Positions 9,489 to 17,919 of a DNA stretch of 54,869 nucleotides are shown here, in pieces (positions within the stretch are counted from its first letter, which is position 1; each line of letters opens with the position of its first letter). The stretch comes from Bacteroidia bacterium. Its GTDB lineage: Bacteria > Bacteroidota > Bacteroidia > SpSt-205. The stretch spans positions 1 through 54,869 of the forward strand of contig JANZYW010000006.1 of assembly GCA_026413325.1 (NCBI GenBank). The letters run 5' to 3'. The notes beneath the pieces were generated by a model, which was not told the origin of the DNA, ran no database searches, and saw only the letters and a program-made list of their open reading frames with translations. Made by a program: the position numbers and the translations under genes.

Positions 9489-9920
9489 TCAGCCTTTGTC
9501 ACCTGCCTGATTACCTATGTACAGCAAAAACTGGAGTATAGCCGATAGCAGCCTTCGAAGCGTATGATGTACGAAAGCAGAGGGAAGTCCACACTCTACA
9601 TCTAAATGGAAGTCTCCATAAAAGTTTCCATCTAACCAGTATATGCGCGGCCAGCGGTTTTCTATATTCCAGTTGTTGGCAAGAACGAGGGCATCCTCCT
9701 CTGCGAGCAGAAAGTGGGGGGTTTCAAAACGGCTCACTATCGAGAGTATCTCTCCGTGAGTTCCAGCAGCCATGAGCACTACTTGTACATAGGCAGGTAT
9801 TTCCTCCACTTTGAAGAAAACCCGAAAGTCTCCTTCCTCATCAATGGTATATTTCAGAGAAGATTGCTGGAGGAACCTCTCCATCAACTGCCGCAGTTTC
9901 GTACGTATCTCTTTGTCCAT
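9489..9920 (-). CDS. YbjN-like protein, copy 2
   Basis: 143 residues, a tandem paralogue of the gene at 8842. Shared landmarks are ERFLQQSSLKYTID, GEILSIVSRF, LANNWNIENRWPRIYW and DFHLDVECGL. The ATG at 9920 aligns with the start of the paralogue; an upstream in-frame TTG at 9962 is less likely. The 170 bp between the two copies carry no recognisable gene. The role is unknown. Confidence 0.6.
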   Translation of the reverse strand: MDKEIRTKLRQLMERFLQQSSLKYTIDEEGDFRVFFKVEEIPAYVQVVLMAAGTHGEILSIVSRFETPHFLLAEEDALVLANNWNIENRWPRIYWLDGNFYGDFHLDVECGLPSAFVHHTLRRLLSAILQFLLYIGNQAGDKG

Positions 9921-10115
9921 GAGTCTGATCCCGGTATAAAAAGACCCTTCTTTCGCATGCAAGATAGCAAATTTTTATTCATAAAAAGAGGGCCTTCGCT
10001 CAAGAGTCATAGCCTTTCGTAAGGAGCGGTAGAAGAAGATACCTGCTAAACAGGAACTCACGTCCCTTTGCCCCAGAATATAGGGCACTTTCTCGAAATA
10101 ATAGTGGCTAAATAT

Positions 10116-11060
10116 CTACTTCTTGCGACCTCGAAGAGACTCCACCATTTGGAGAAGTAAGGGGCCGAATGCAGTCCGTACAGCTACTTCTCTGACTTGT
10201 ATAAGAGCCGATTCTATGTAACCAGCCCCCTTCTCACGTAACCCCAGACGCTCATAGAGAGAGAGCCCCACTTCTCGGCGTTTATCCGGGGGTAAACTCC
10301 GATCTTCTAACATAGTCCGTTCAGAAGGGGAAGCTGATTCGTACGCCCAAAGCCAAAGAAAAGTTTTCTTGCCCTCCACGAGATCTCCTCCGCGGATCTT
10401 ACCCGACTCTTCACTGAAGGCATCTAAATAGTCGTCCTGTAGCTGAAAGTAGCGTCCTATTGCTTCTCCTGCATATCTCAGGCGTATCTGCTCATCTGGA
10501 GGGGCACCTGCTAAAGCAGCTCCAGCTTCCAGGGCTGACCCCATTAAGGCACCTGTTTTTTCTGTGATCATCTCCAGGTAGTCTTGGAGAGTGACCTGAG
10601 AGGTGGGGGCTTTGGAAAGCTCTAAGTCTCGCAGTTGCCCATGACATACCCTGAGCGCTCCTTGAGATAAAATAGTTTGCAGGGGCAGAATCGACTCTGG
10701 GGGAAGCTTGGCAAGCTGCTGATATACCGCTATCAAAAGGGCATCTCCGACTAAGATAGCGATATTCTCATCTGTCTCTCGATAGACAGTGGGACGTCCC
10801 CTACGCAAAGCAGAGCGATCCATAACATCATCATGGACCAGAGTGAAAGTATGGAGGAGCTCTAAAGCCAGAAGAAGGGGAAGCCCTTCCTCCCATTTTG
10901 CTGCTTCCCTTTTGTAAAAGGCATAGCTCTCCCAGGCCAGTCGCGGGCGTAAACGTTTGCCTCCCCCGTCTAAAGCATAGCGCATCCAGGCTTCCCAGCT
11001 TCCCATTTCAGGCCAGGAGAGACACCGGAGTTCACTCTCGAAACGCTCCAGGGTCCACAC
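10116..11060 (-). CDS. polyprenyl (farnesyl/geranylgeranyl-type) diphosphate synthase
   Basis: 314 residues. Condenses isopentenyl diphosphate onto allylic diphosphates. The substrate-binding motif GGKRLRP is at 33-39, the first aspartate-rich motif DDVMD at 77-81, RRGRP at 86-90 and the second motif DDYLD at 209-213. A phenylalanine lies five residues before the first motif, which in this family often goes with shorter chain products, so a farnesyl or geranylgeranyl product is plausible, but this is inference. The start is a GTG at 11060 with a near-consensus -7 box four bases before it, so the gene can be expressed apart from the upstream RNase R gene, 13 bp away. Confidence 0.9.
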   Translation of the reverse strand: MWTLERFESELRCLSWPEMGSWEAWMRYALDGGGKRLRPRLAWESYAFYKREAAKWEEGLPLLLALELLHTFTLVHDDVMDRSALRRGRPTVYRETDENIAILVGDALLIAVYQQLAKLPPESILPLQTILSQGALRVCHGQLRDLELSKAPTSQVTLQDYLEMITEKTGALMGSALEAGAALAGAPPDEQIRLRYAGEAIGRYFQLQDDYLDAFSEESGKIRGGDLVEGKKTFLWLWAYESASPSERTMLEDRSLPPDKRREVGLSLYERLGLREKGAGYIESALIQVREVAVRTAFGPLLLQMVESLRGRKK

Positions 11061-11064
11061 CCCA

Positions 11065-11072
11065 CAAATATC
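11065..11072 (-). promoter_or_regulatory. -7 promoter box of the polyprenyl synthase gene
   Basis: Minus-strand GATATTTG, one mismatch from TAnnTTTG, four bases before the GTG at 11060. Confidence 0.45.
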
Positions 11073-11073
11073 C

Positions 11074-13170
11074 TTACAAGATTGGCTCTCCCAGATGCCG
11101 CACCAAGAGAAGGTCGACTAAACGTCTATCAAAATCAATCCCAACGACCCGCACTTGTACTTCATCGCCGAGGCGAAAGCGACGTCGACTGTATCTCGCT
11201 TTGAGAAAATGCCCTTGGGCATCCCGCTCATAGATATCCGAAGGGAGCTCTCGCATAGGTACGAGACCTTCTGCTCGACTCTCTGTCAACTCCACATACA
11301 GTCCCCAGGATTCGATGCCTACGATGATCCCCGTCAACTCTTTCCCCTCCAGCTGGGCAAGATATTCTAACTGTTTGTATCGAATCGATGCACGTTCGGC
11401 TTGCTCTGCTACCCTTTCCCGCTGAGAACTGTGTCGGCAGAGCTCTTCCAGGCGAGAGCGATCGGGATAGGGAGAAATCGTCCCATCCAATACAGCCGCT
11501 AAAATCCGATGAACCAGTAGATCAGGATACCGGCGGATAGGGCTCGTGAAATGGGTATAGTGCGTAAATCCCAGGCCATAATGACCGATGTTACTCGTCG
11601 TGTAAAGCGCTTTAGGCATGGTACGAATAGCGACAGCTTGAATAATATGAGCCTCAGGCTTGCCTTCAATAGCCTCTATCAGCTCGTTGAGAGAACGAGT
11701 GAGCGAACGGGCGCTGCGAATGTCAATAGTATAGCCGAAACCCTCTAAAAAAAGCTGGAGGGCTCGAAGCTTGTCCGACTTCGGGATGTCATGCACCCGA
11801 TAGACAGTAGGAAGGCCCCGCTGCTGAGAGAGAAATAAGGCCACCTGACGATTTGCCAGAAGCATAAACTCCTCTATCAGCTTATGAGCATCCTTTCGGT
11901 CTTTTACATAAAGAGCCACCGGTCGATATTCCTCATCCAGCTGAAACTTAATCTCTACAGTCTCAAAGCGGATGCCGCCCTCTTTCATCCGAGCCGCGTG
12001 AAGCTGCTTAGCCAGCGTATTCAGAGTACGGAGTTCGGAAGCAAAGGGTCCTGATTCCCCTTCCAAAATGCGCTGAGCTTCCTCATAAGAGAAACGATAT
12101 TGACTGTGGATCAGAGAACGACCTATCCATACGGAATGCAATCTGGCTTTTTTGTCCATCTGTACGACGACTGAGAAAGCCAGGCGATCCTCATGGGGCC
12201 TCAATGAGCACAGATTCGCACTCAACCGCTCTGGAAGCATCGGAAGCGTCCTATCCACCAAATACACACTCGTGCCGCGAGCATGGGCCTCCTTATCTAA
12301 CAAGGAGTCTGGCATCACATAATAACTAACATCCGCTATATGGACACCCACCTCGTATAAACCAGAGGGTAACTCTCGAAAGGACAAGGCATCATCGAAA
12401 TCTTTCGCATCTTCTGGATCTATCGTGAACGTAGGGATGCCTCGAAAATCATGACGCGACTCAATCTCAACTGCAGGGATATCCTCGGGTAAATCAGCTG
12501 CTTCGCGGAGGACTTCTTCTGGAAAGGATTCGGGAAGGGCAAATTCATGAATAATCGCATGAATTTCTGTATGGTGCTGGCGTGGAGCCCCCAGCACACG
12601 TACTATTTCTGCGACGGGATACTTTAGTCCCCAAGAAAGGAAACGAACCGCAACCTTCTGCCCGATCAAATCGGAAGGGACATCCTTAGGGAGCTGAAAG
12701 TCGATGGCAAGGGGAGGCTGCTGAGGGGTCACATAAAGCCTACCATTGCGACCTTCTTCGACTGTCCCCACAAATGTGCGTTGTGTGGGGGCGATGCGGC
12801 GTATAACTCTACCCAGAACTTGCTCTGGATACAGTGCGTAGATTTCTATCTCGACATACTCCCCCGGTAAAAGTCGCTGCTTGCGAAAATCACCGAGAGA
12901 GACCCGCAGGGCAAAGGGATCAAGGAGAACATAGGCTTCTTCATACCGAGTTTGCACCTCCGCTGAAAAAGTTTTACCCAAAAGATTCAGGGCATACCGA
13001 CCCTTTGCGTCTCGATACACCCACCCTTCTCCTACCAGATTTTCCAGCTCGACTGTCAATATCGCTTCGTCCATAAAAGGACGAACTCGCTCCAGAAGCT
13101 GAGAGAGACGCCACTTTTTGGACCCTTTTTGCAGAAAAATAGGAAGGAGGGCGGCAGCTGTAGGACGCAT
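11074..13170 (-). CDS. rnr: ribonuclease R (RNase II/R family exoribonuclease)
   Basis: 698 residues, somewhat shorter than E. coli RNase R but normal for Bacteroidota. It degrades structured RNA 3' to 5'. Seen: an N-terminal winged-helix-like region (residues 15-60), cold-shock domains, the catalytic RNB domain with the aspartate cluster IDPEDAKDFDDA (250-261), the conserved LPMLPERLSANLCSL and FTHYTHFTSPIRRYPDLLVH segments, and a C-terminal S1 domain starting near GKELTGIIVG. Its ATG overlaps the stop of the NHL-OmpA gene (TAATG), so it is probably translationally coupled to that envelope gene. Confidence 0.95.
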   Translation of the reverse strand: MRPTAAALLPIFLQKGSKKWRLSQLLERVRPFMDEAILTVELENLVGEGWVYRDAKGRYALNLLGKTFSAEVQTRYEEAYVLLDPFALRVSLGDFRKQRLLPGEYVEIEIYALYPEQVLGRVIRRIAPTQRTFVGTVEEGRNGRLYVTPQQPPLAIDFQLPKDVPSDLIGQKVAVRFLSWGLKYPVAEIVRVLGAPRQHHTEIHAIIHEFALPESFPEEVLREAADLPEDIPAVEIESRHDFRGIPTFTIDPEDAKDFDDALSFRELPSGLYEVGVHIADVSYYVMPDSLLDKEAHARGTSVYLVDRTLPMLPERLSANLCSLRPHEDRLAFSVVVQMDKKARLHSVWIGRSLIHSQYRFSYEEAQRILEGESGPFASELRTLNTLAKQLHAARMKEGGIRFETVEIKFQLDEEYRPVALYVKDRKDAHKLIEEFMLLANRQVALFLSQQRGLPTVYRVHDIPKSDKLRALQLFLEGFGYTIDIRSARSLTRSLNELIEAIEGKPEAHIIQAVAIRTMPKALYTTSNIGHYGLGFTHYTHFTSPIRRYPDLLVHRILAAVLDGTISPYPDRSRLEELCRHSSQRERVAEQAERASIRYKQLEYLAQLEGKELTGIIVGIESWGLYVELTESRAEGLVPMRELPSDIYERDAQGHFLKARYSRRRFRLGDEVQVRVVGIDFDRRLVDLLLVRHLGEPIL

Positions 13171-15164
13171 TAGGGAATCACCTCAAATTCCACCCGCCGA
13201 TTGAGGGCACGACCTTCAGGCGTCTGGTTATCTGCGATGGGCTGGCTATTTCCATGCCCTACGGCTTCTATCCGATCGGGAGATATTCCTTTTCGGATGA
13301 GATACATTCTTACGTTTATGGCGCGCTCTTCTGAGAGCCGTTGATTGTGCTGAGGGTTGGGATCCCCGATATCAGTGTGTCCATGTACCCGAAGGCGAAT
13401 CTTCGGATTCTTTTTCATGAAATCCGCGATGCGATCGAGAGCAGGATAAGAGGTGGGCTCCAGTACAGGGCTATTCGGTTTGAAGTGGATCCGAGTCTCC
13501 CGTAAAAGAGCTCCACTCACAGCAGGCCGCAAAAAGACCAGCAGAGAATCCCCAGCCTGTACTTCGACCTTCTGAGAGAAAGGAAAGTAACCCTCTTTTT
13601 CTATCTCTACCTCAAAGGTACCCGAAAGGGTAGGCTGAAACTCGCCTTGTGGAGAGGTAATGCCGGACTGCTGTACAGCTCCTGCACCGATAAGCTTCAC
13701 CTGTCCCCCCACAACCGGGGCTTGTGTGGACTCGTCTAAGACTCGTATGAAGAACGGCCTCGGCTGAGGAGAGAAGCGCTTGAGACGAACCTCGACTTGC
13801 AAGGGACTTTCTTGTACTCGGATCGTACGCTGAAGAGGGATATAACCTGCTTTCTCGAAAAATATCGTGAGGGTATAATCCCCTGGTGACAAAGAGGCCT
13901 CCGCTTCTCCTTGTGAGTTGGTAGTAAGGGGAAAACTTTTTTGAGAGGGGGTGGCTCGAATATGCACCTCAGGTAGTGGGGTTCCCTTCTCGTCATCCAG
14001 TACTCGGATTCGAAGGCTAACAGAGAGAGGGGGCTGTACTTTGGGAGTATCTACTACCTGGGGCCGTTTGTACTTTTCTAACTTTTCGATAGCGATGCGT
14101 CGAATGGCTGCATTTCGGTAATCACACACGTAGAATACGGTGGGCTTCTCACCTATGCAGATTTCGACTGGCTCATAGAAACGAGCATACTTGCCATTTC
14201 CGTCGATCCATCCAGGGCGCCCTGTACCTGCCAAGATCTCAACTGTACGCTCAGCTGCGTTGATCTGATAGACGATATGGCGCCCCCCATCTGCGATATA
14301 CAAGTTTCCGTCGGGATCTACAGCTACCCCTCCTCCATGTCCTCCGCCACTGGTGACGAAACTCAGCCCCCCTGCGAGCTCCCCTCGAATGGTCCAGCCT
14401 CTAAAGTTTAGGTCGACAAACGTAGTCGTCTCCCCCTGAGGAGTGACCTTTCGGATACAGCGATTCCCTGCATCGACGATGTAGAGATTGTCATTTTTAT
14501 CGATTGCCAGGCCCACTGGAGAGCTGAACTGGACCTGCTTTCCAGACCCATCTCGATACCCCGGTGAGCCCGTTCCTGCCACGGTAGTCACCTTCCCTTG
14601 AGGAGTAACTTTACGTAAAGCATTATTCCCCGCATCTAAAACCCAAAGATTCCCACGGCTATCGCGTACGATAGCGATTGGAAAAAGAAAGCGAGCCTCT
14701 TCCCCCACCCCATCGCGAAACCCCCCGCCTTTCCCTCCGGCCAACGTGCTCACTTGCCCTTCTGACGTAATGCGTCGAATGGCATGGTTGAAATAGTCAC
14801 ATACATACAGGTTGCCTGCAGGATCGATAGTAAGCCCATGCGGACTATTGAATGCCGCTTCTTCTCTTTCTCCATCCTGGAAGCCTGCGCTACGGGGCTG
14901 GCCTGCTACCAAAACCACCCTGCCGTCCGCGGTCACCTTCCGAACGCAGTGGTTCTCATCGTCTGAGAAGTAGATGTTAGCCGCCTTGTCCACTACGATT
15001 CCATTCGGACGATTAAGGGCAGCTTCCAAAGCAGGCCCCCCTCGGTAACCTACCCTTCCACTTCCTGCGACAGTAGTGACTTCGACTTTATAGGTGACCT
15101 CTAGGGTCTGTGCAACAAGGCCTCCTATGAGAAGGATACCCCCGAGGCGAATGAATCCACGCAT
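13170..15164 (-). CDS. NHL-repeat, carboxypeptidase-regulatory-like and OmpA-domain envelope protein
   Basis: 664 residues. Order: signal peptide (cut probably after GGLVAQ), about five to six NHL-type propeller blades (roughly 28-370; repeated pattern FxxPxGLxxDxxGNLYVxDxxNxxIRKVT), two carboxypeptidase-regulatory-like beta domains (about 385-460 and 475-545), and a C-terminal OmpA peptidoglycan-binding domain (about 555-664) with IHFKPNSPVLEP, HGHTDIGDPNPQHNQRLSEERA and NRRVEF. It is probably anchored to peptidoglycan with an outward or periplasmic propeller; the ligand is unknown. The gene begins 20 bp after tRNA-Gly and its stop overlaps the RNase R start. The gene at 22236 has a parallel design. 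Confidence 0.85.
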   Translation of the reverse strand: MRGFIRLGGILLIGGLVAQTLEVTYKVEVTTVAGSGRVGYRGGPALEAALNRPNGIVVDKAANIYFSDDENHCVRKVTADGRVVLVAGQPRSAGFQDGEREEAAFNSPHGLTIDPAGNLYVCDYFNHAIRRITSEGQVSTLAGGKGGGFRDGVGEEARFLFPIAIVRDSRGNLWVLDAGNNALRKVTPQGKVTTVAGTGSPGYRDGSGKQVQFSSPVGLAIDKNDNLYIVDAGNRCIRKVTPQGETTTFVDLNFRGWTIRGELAGGLSFVTSGGGHGGGVAVDPDGNLYIADGGRHIVYQINAAERTVEILAGTGRPGWIDGNGKYARFYEPVEICIGEKPTVFYVCDYRNAAIRRIAIEKLEKYKRPQVVDTPKVQPPLSVSLRIRVLDDEKGTPLPEVHIRATPSQKSFPLTTNSQGEAEASLSPGDYTLTIFFEKAGYIPLQRTIRVQESPLQVEVRLKRFSPQPRPFFIRVLDESTQAPVVGGQVKLIGAGAVQQSGITSPQGEFQPTLSGTFEVEIEKEGYFPFSQKVEVQAGDSLLVFLRPAVSGALLRETRIHFKPNSPVLEPTSYPALDRIADFMKKNPKIRLRVHGHTDIGDPNPQHNQRLSEERAINVRMYLIRKGISPDRIEAVGHGNSQPIADNQTPEGRALNRRVEFEVIP

Positions 15165-15184
15165 TATGAACTACCCTATCGTTG

Positions 15185-15257
15185 AGCGGGAGACGGGTTT
15201 CGAACCCGCGACCTTCAGCTTGGGAAGCTGACGCTCTACCAGCTGAGCTACTCCCGC
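15185..15257 (-). tRNA. tRNA-Gly (anticodon CCC)
   Basis: A 73-nt cloverleaf on the minus strand. Acceptor stem GCGGGAG/CTCCCGC, D stem GCTC/GAGC, anticodon stem TCAGC/GCTGA with the loop TTCCCAA (anticodon at 15222-15224), T arm GCGGG TTCGAAA CCCGT, discriminator T. The 3' CCA is not encoded. A perfect -7 box lies six bases upstream. Confidence 0.95.
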
Positions 15258-15263
15258 ATGGAG

Positions 15264-15271
15264 CAAAGATA
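15264..15271 (-). promoter_or_regulatory. -7 promoter box of tRNA-Gly
   Basis: Minus-strand TATCTTTG, a perfect TAnnTTTG, six bases before the mature tRNA 5' end. It calibrates where transcription starts relative to this box. The rest of the 15258-15471 gap shows no gene. Confidence 0.8.
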
Positions 15272-15459
15272 CGATGATTTTTGACAGAGTTTCCTTAGAG
15301 ACAAATCTGGATTCAAAGTAGCTGAGTGTGTTGCCTTTCGGACCCATCTAAGGAAATGGGTTAGGGAGAGACCGCCACCACCAGGATTTCCTTGCGAAAA
15401 GCATTTATTCTCTCTTCGCACTCTCAATCGAAAGCAAACCTAATACCAGAACAGTTTGT

Positions 15460-15467
15460 TATTTTTG
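15460..15467 (+). promoter_or_regulatory. -7 promoter box of the yqgE operon
   Basis: TATTTTTG, a perfect TAnnTTTG, four bases before the ATG at 15472. Confidence 0.75.
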
Positions 15468-15471
15468 GAGT

Positions 15472-16020
15472 ATGAAAAAACCGTCTCCGGGCATGTTGCT
15501 GGTAGCGGAGCCCTATCTGCCCGATCCCAACTTCTTTCGCAGTGTAGTTTTATTAGTCGAACACAACGCAGGGGGAAGTTTGGGTTTTGTCCTCAATCGA
15601 CCTGCCCCTGTTCAAGTGAAAGAAGTGACCGACTACTTCGGTGAGGTGGAATACCCGCTCTTTAGAGGGGGTCCAGTAGCCCCTAATACCCTCCATGTTC
15701 TCCACGCCATCGGCCATCTCGCAGAAAGCCAACGCATCACAGAAGGGGTATATTGGACGGGTAACCCTAGGCCGCTACGAGCGATATTGGCAACCCGAGA
15801 TATTCCTACATCCATCATTCGATTCTTCGCAGGATATGCAGGGTGGGCTCCCGGCCAGCTCGAAGCAGAAATAGCCCAACACTCCTGGATCCTCACCGAG
15901 GCTCGACCCGAATATGTATTCAGTTCTCAGCCTGAATCGCTCTGGCGAAAAGTCTTGACAGACATGGGAGGGAAATATGCCTTCATCGCCACATTTCCCG
16001 ATGACCCTCGAGTCAACTAA
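15472..16020 (+). CDS. YqgE/AlgH family protein
   Basis: 182 residues, full length for the UPF0301 family. Characteristic segments are the N-terminal GMLLVAEPYLPDPNFFRSVVLLVEHN, GGSLGFVLNRP, FRGGPV and the FAGYAGWAPGQLEAEI block. The molecular function is not established; AlgH was first named as an alginate regulator in Pseudomonas. It is the first gene of a plus-strand operon running to 21939, transcribed from a box four bases before its ATG. Its last 20 bp overlap the next gene. Confidence 0.93.
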   Translation: MKKPSPGMLLVAEPYLPDPNFFRSVVLLVEHNAGGSLGFVLNRPAPVQVKEVTDYFGEVEYPLFRGGPVAPNTLHVLHAIGHLAESQRITEGVYWTGNPRPLRAILATRDIPTSIIRFFAGYAGWAPGQLEAEIAQHSWILTEARPEYVFSSQPESLWRKVLTDMGGKYAFIATFPDDPRVN

Positions 16021-16342
16021 CCGCTGGGAAAGCCTGACTGCAAAGGTATCTGCAAAATACGGGGGAGAGCCTTCCGAGGAATCCCTTCTTTTTCTAATCG
16101 GTCTCCATGAGTGGGGAGACTACCCCCCTGGAGAAGAAAAACGAGTAAAAGCAGACCTAATCCAGCTGGGCGTGTTGGTTCTCTTAGAGCGAGCCGGATT
16201 CATGCGCCGCACAGGTGTCGACGCAGAGGGATGGCCTACTTGGGAACGGACACAGCCTATCCCCTCCTGGTCTCCCGGCGAGCAGCGACGCTTCCTTCGA
16301 GAAGCCATCATCGATTACTTCGCAGAGATTTGGGAACTTTGA
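16001..16342 (+). CDS. small conserved Bacteroidota protein
   Basis: 113 residues, soluble, no signal peptide. The sequence has the layout of a conserved hypothetical family in Bacteroidota: FLIGLHEWG near the N-terminus, a basic helix (KRVKADLIQLGVLVLLERAGF), DAEGWPTWERTQPIP, and a C-terminal EQRRFLREAIIDYF helix. No function is known to me. The ATG at 16001 lies inside yqgE and gives the family N-terminus, so the gene is likely coupled to yqgE. metF starts 3 bp after its stop. Confidence 0.6.
   Translation: MTLESTNRWESLTAKVSAKYGGEPSEESLLFLIGLHEWGDYPPGEEKRVKADLIQLGVLVLLERAGFMRRTGVDAEGWPTWERTQPIPSWSPGEQRRFLREAIIDYFAEIWEL
16334..16341 (+). promoter_or_regulatory. possible internal -7 box before metF
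   Basis: GAACTTTG, one mismatch from TAnnTTTG, four bases before the metF ATG. It overlaps the stop codon of the preceding gene, so it may be chance. Confidence 0.35.
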
Positions 16343-16345
16343 CCT

Positions 16346-17299
16346 ATGCATGTAGCCGAAATCCTTTCCCGAGAACCCGGCCCTTTTATCAGTGTAGAAA
16401 TCATCCCCCCTCGCAGAGGGGGTAACATACAGCAAGTACACAGTGCCGTAGAAAGTCTCCTTCCTCACCGTCCCCGATACATCAACATCACCAGCCATGC
16501 CGCAGAAGTAGTATGGCAAGAGCAAGCCGATGGCACATTTCGCCGACGAGTCAAGAGACGAAGCCCAGGAACTTTCGGACTCTGCGCAGTTATCAAGTAT
16601 AAGTATGGGATCGAACCAGTTCCCCATCTCCTCTGCCATGGCTTCACGCGGGAAGAAACCGAGGATGCACTCATCGAACTCCATTACCTCGGGGTAGAAA
16701 ATGTATTAGCCCTTCAAGGAGAAGAAAAATATGCTCGCCCCCCCCGACCCGATAGAACTGTCAACCATTATGCAGTAGAACTGGTAGAGCAGATCACGGC
16801 CATGAATCAAGGACGTTATCTGGATGAGCTAACAGACGCCCAGCCCACCCGCTTCTGCGTGGGAGTGGCAGCCTACCCTGAGAAGCACTATCAATCTCCC
16901 AACCTTGCCTTCGATATCGCCAACCTCAAACGAAAACAAGATGCAGGCGCCAGCTATGCGATTACCCAGATGTTTTTTGATAATCGATCGTACTTCGAGT
17001 TTCTCGATAAAGCCCGCAGCGCGGGAATATATATCCCGATTATCCCTGGCTTGAAGATCCTGACCAAGAAAGAACAGGTGTACTCCCTTCCCCGTTCTTT
17101 CCACGTTTCTATCCCAGAAGGGCTGGCGAGTGCAGTCCTGGCCGCAAAAGGAGAGGCAGAGGTGCTCGAAATCGGCTTAGAGTGGGCTTACCACCAGGCA
17201 ATGGACCTTCTCGCAAACGGTGTACGAAACCTTCATTTTTATACTATGCTTTATACCAAGCCCCTATTGCGACTGATGAGCCGTCTCAAGTTAGATTGA
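16346..17299 (+). CDS. metF: methylenetetrahydrofolate reductase
   Basis: 317 residues. Reduces 5,10-methylene- to 5-methyl-tetrahydrofolate for methionine synthesis, with FAD. The N-terminal SVEIIPPRRGG carries the catalytic Glu at 18 (Glu28 in the E. coli enzyme). YINITSHAAEVVW, the ENVLALQGEEKY segment, QDAGASYAITQMFFDN and the IPIIPGLKILTKKEQ block follow the family order. One oddity: where most family members have the RGD tripeptide, with an Asp near the flavin, this protein has QGE. It sits between a small conserved gene and a DUF1684 gene. It works in the same pathway as metK, also in the window. Confidence 0.93.
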   Translation: MHVAEILSREPGPFISVEIIPPRRGGNIQQVHSAVESLLPHRPRYINITSHAAEVVWQEQADGTFRRRVKRRSPGTFGLCAVIKYKYGIEPVPHLLCHGFTREETEDALIELHYLGVENVLALQGEEKYARPPRPDRTVNHYAVELVEQITAMNQGRYLDELTDAQPTRFCVGVAAYPEKHYQSPNLAFDIANLKRKQDAGASYAITQMFFDNRSYFEFLDKARSAGIYIPIIPGLKILTKKEQVYSLPRSFHVSIPEGLASAVLAAKGEAEVLEIGLEWAYHQAMDLLANGVRNLHFYTMLYTKPLLRLMSRLKLD

Positions 17300-17304
17300 G
17301 GACC

Positions 17305-17916
17305 ATGCGTCCTCTTTTATCTTGGAAGGCTGTCGCCTTCCTCATCGGATTGATTATTTTCGCTTTGCTTTTATGGCCTCATCGACCCATTTCTACTCCG
17401 ACTACCTCCCCCTCTTGCCAGTGGGAGTGGTCCCGATATGAGACAGCCCTTTCACAAGCTCGAAAACACAAAGACAGTCTTTTTCTCGTCGACCCTCGCT
17501 CCCCCATTCCTCAGCAGGAGAAAAATCATTTTCGAGGGCTAAAATACTTCCCCCCTGACAGTCAATGGCGTTTGAGAGGCCGATATGAGGCGCTCAAGAA
17601 TGCTTTGGCTCCTATGGTAGGCGTTGCATGGCTTCACCTCCCCACCTTGGATGGCTGTAAAGGCCCTTCTAAGCTTCTGGTATACGGAGAAAAAACAGGA
17701 AGTTTATATGTAGCTTTTTGGGACTCCACTGCTCATACAGGCCTCACGTATGAGGGAGGACGATATGTACCTGTAGAGGTAGTGGGAGAGAGTGCTTGTG
17801 TAGATTTCAACAGGGCCTATTTTCCCTATTGCGCCTATAACCCCTCTTACATCTGCCTTCCCTACCCCCCTGAAAATCGCTTATGTCTCCCTGTCTTAGC
17901 AGGGGAAAGGTGGTGA
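17305..17916 (+). CDS. DUF1684 family protein, membrane-anchored
   Basis: 203 residues. One N-terminal membrane segment (AVAFLIGLIIFALLLWP, about 11-27), then a DUF1684 domain: GLKYFPPDSQWRLRGRYE, a central LLVYGEKTGSLYVAFWDST strand pair, and the hallmark C-terminus DFNRAYFPYCAYNPSYICLP followed by PPENRLCLPVLAGE. The family is widespread but of unknown function. The ATG at 17305 is the only start giving a membrane anchor and lies 5 bp after metF; engB begins 3 bp after the stop, so all are in one transcript. Confidence 0.8.
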   Translation: MRPLLSWKAVAFLIGLIIFALLLWPHRPISTPTTSPSCQWEWSRYETALSQARKHKDSLFLVDPRSPIPQQEKNHFRGLKYFPPDSQWRLRGRYEALKNALAPMVGVAWLHLPTLDGCKGPSKLLVYGEKTGSLYVAFWDSTAHTGLTYEGGRYVPVEVVGESACVDFNRAYFPYCAYNPSYICLPYPPENRLCLPVLAGERW

Positions 17917-17919
17917 ACC

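Noticed and set aside
9308-9502. Small frame between the two YbjN-like genes
   Set aside because: It overlaps both neighbours, has no start signal and no protein pattern.
15343-15361. Small inverted repeat ACCCAT/ATGGGT as a terminator
   Set aside because: Six base pairs, no T-run, and it does not follow a gene end in a useful direction.
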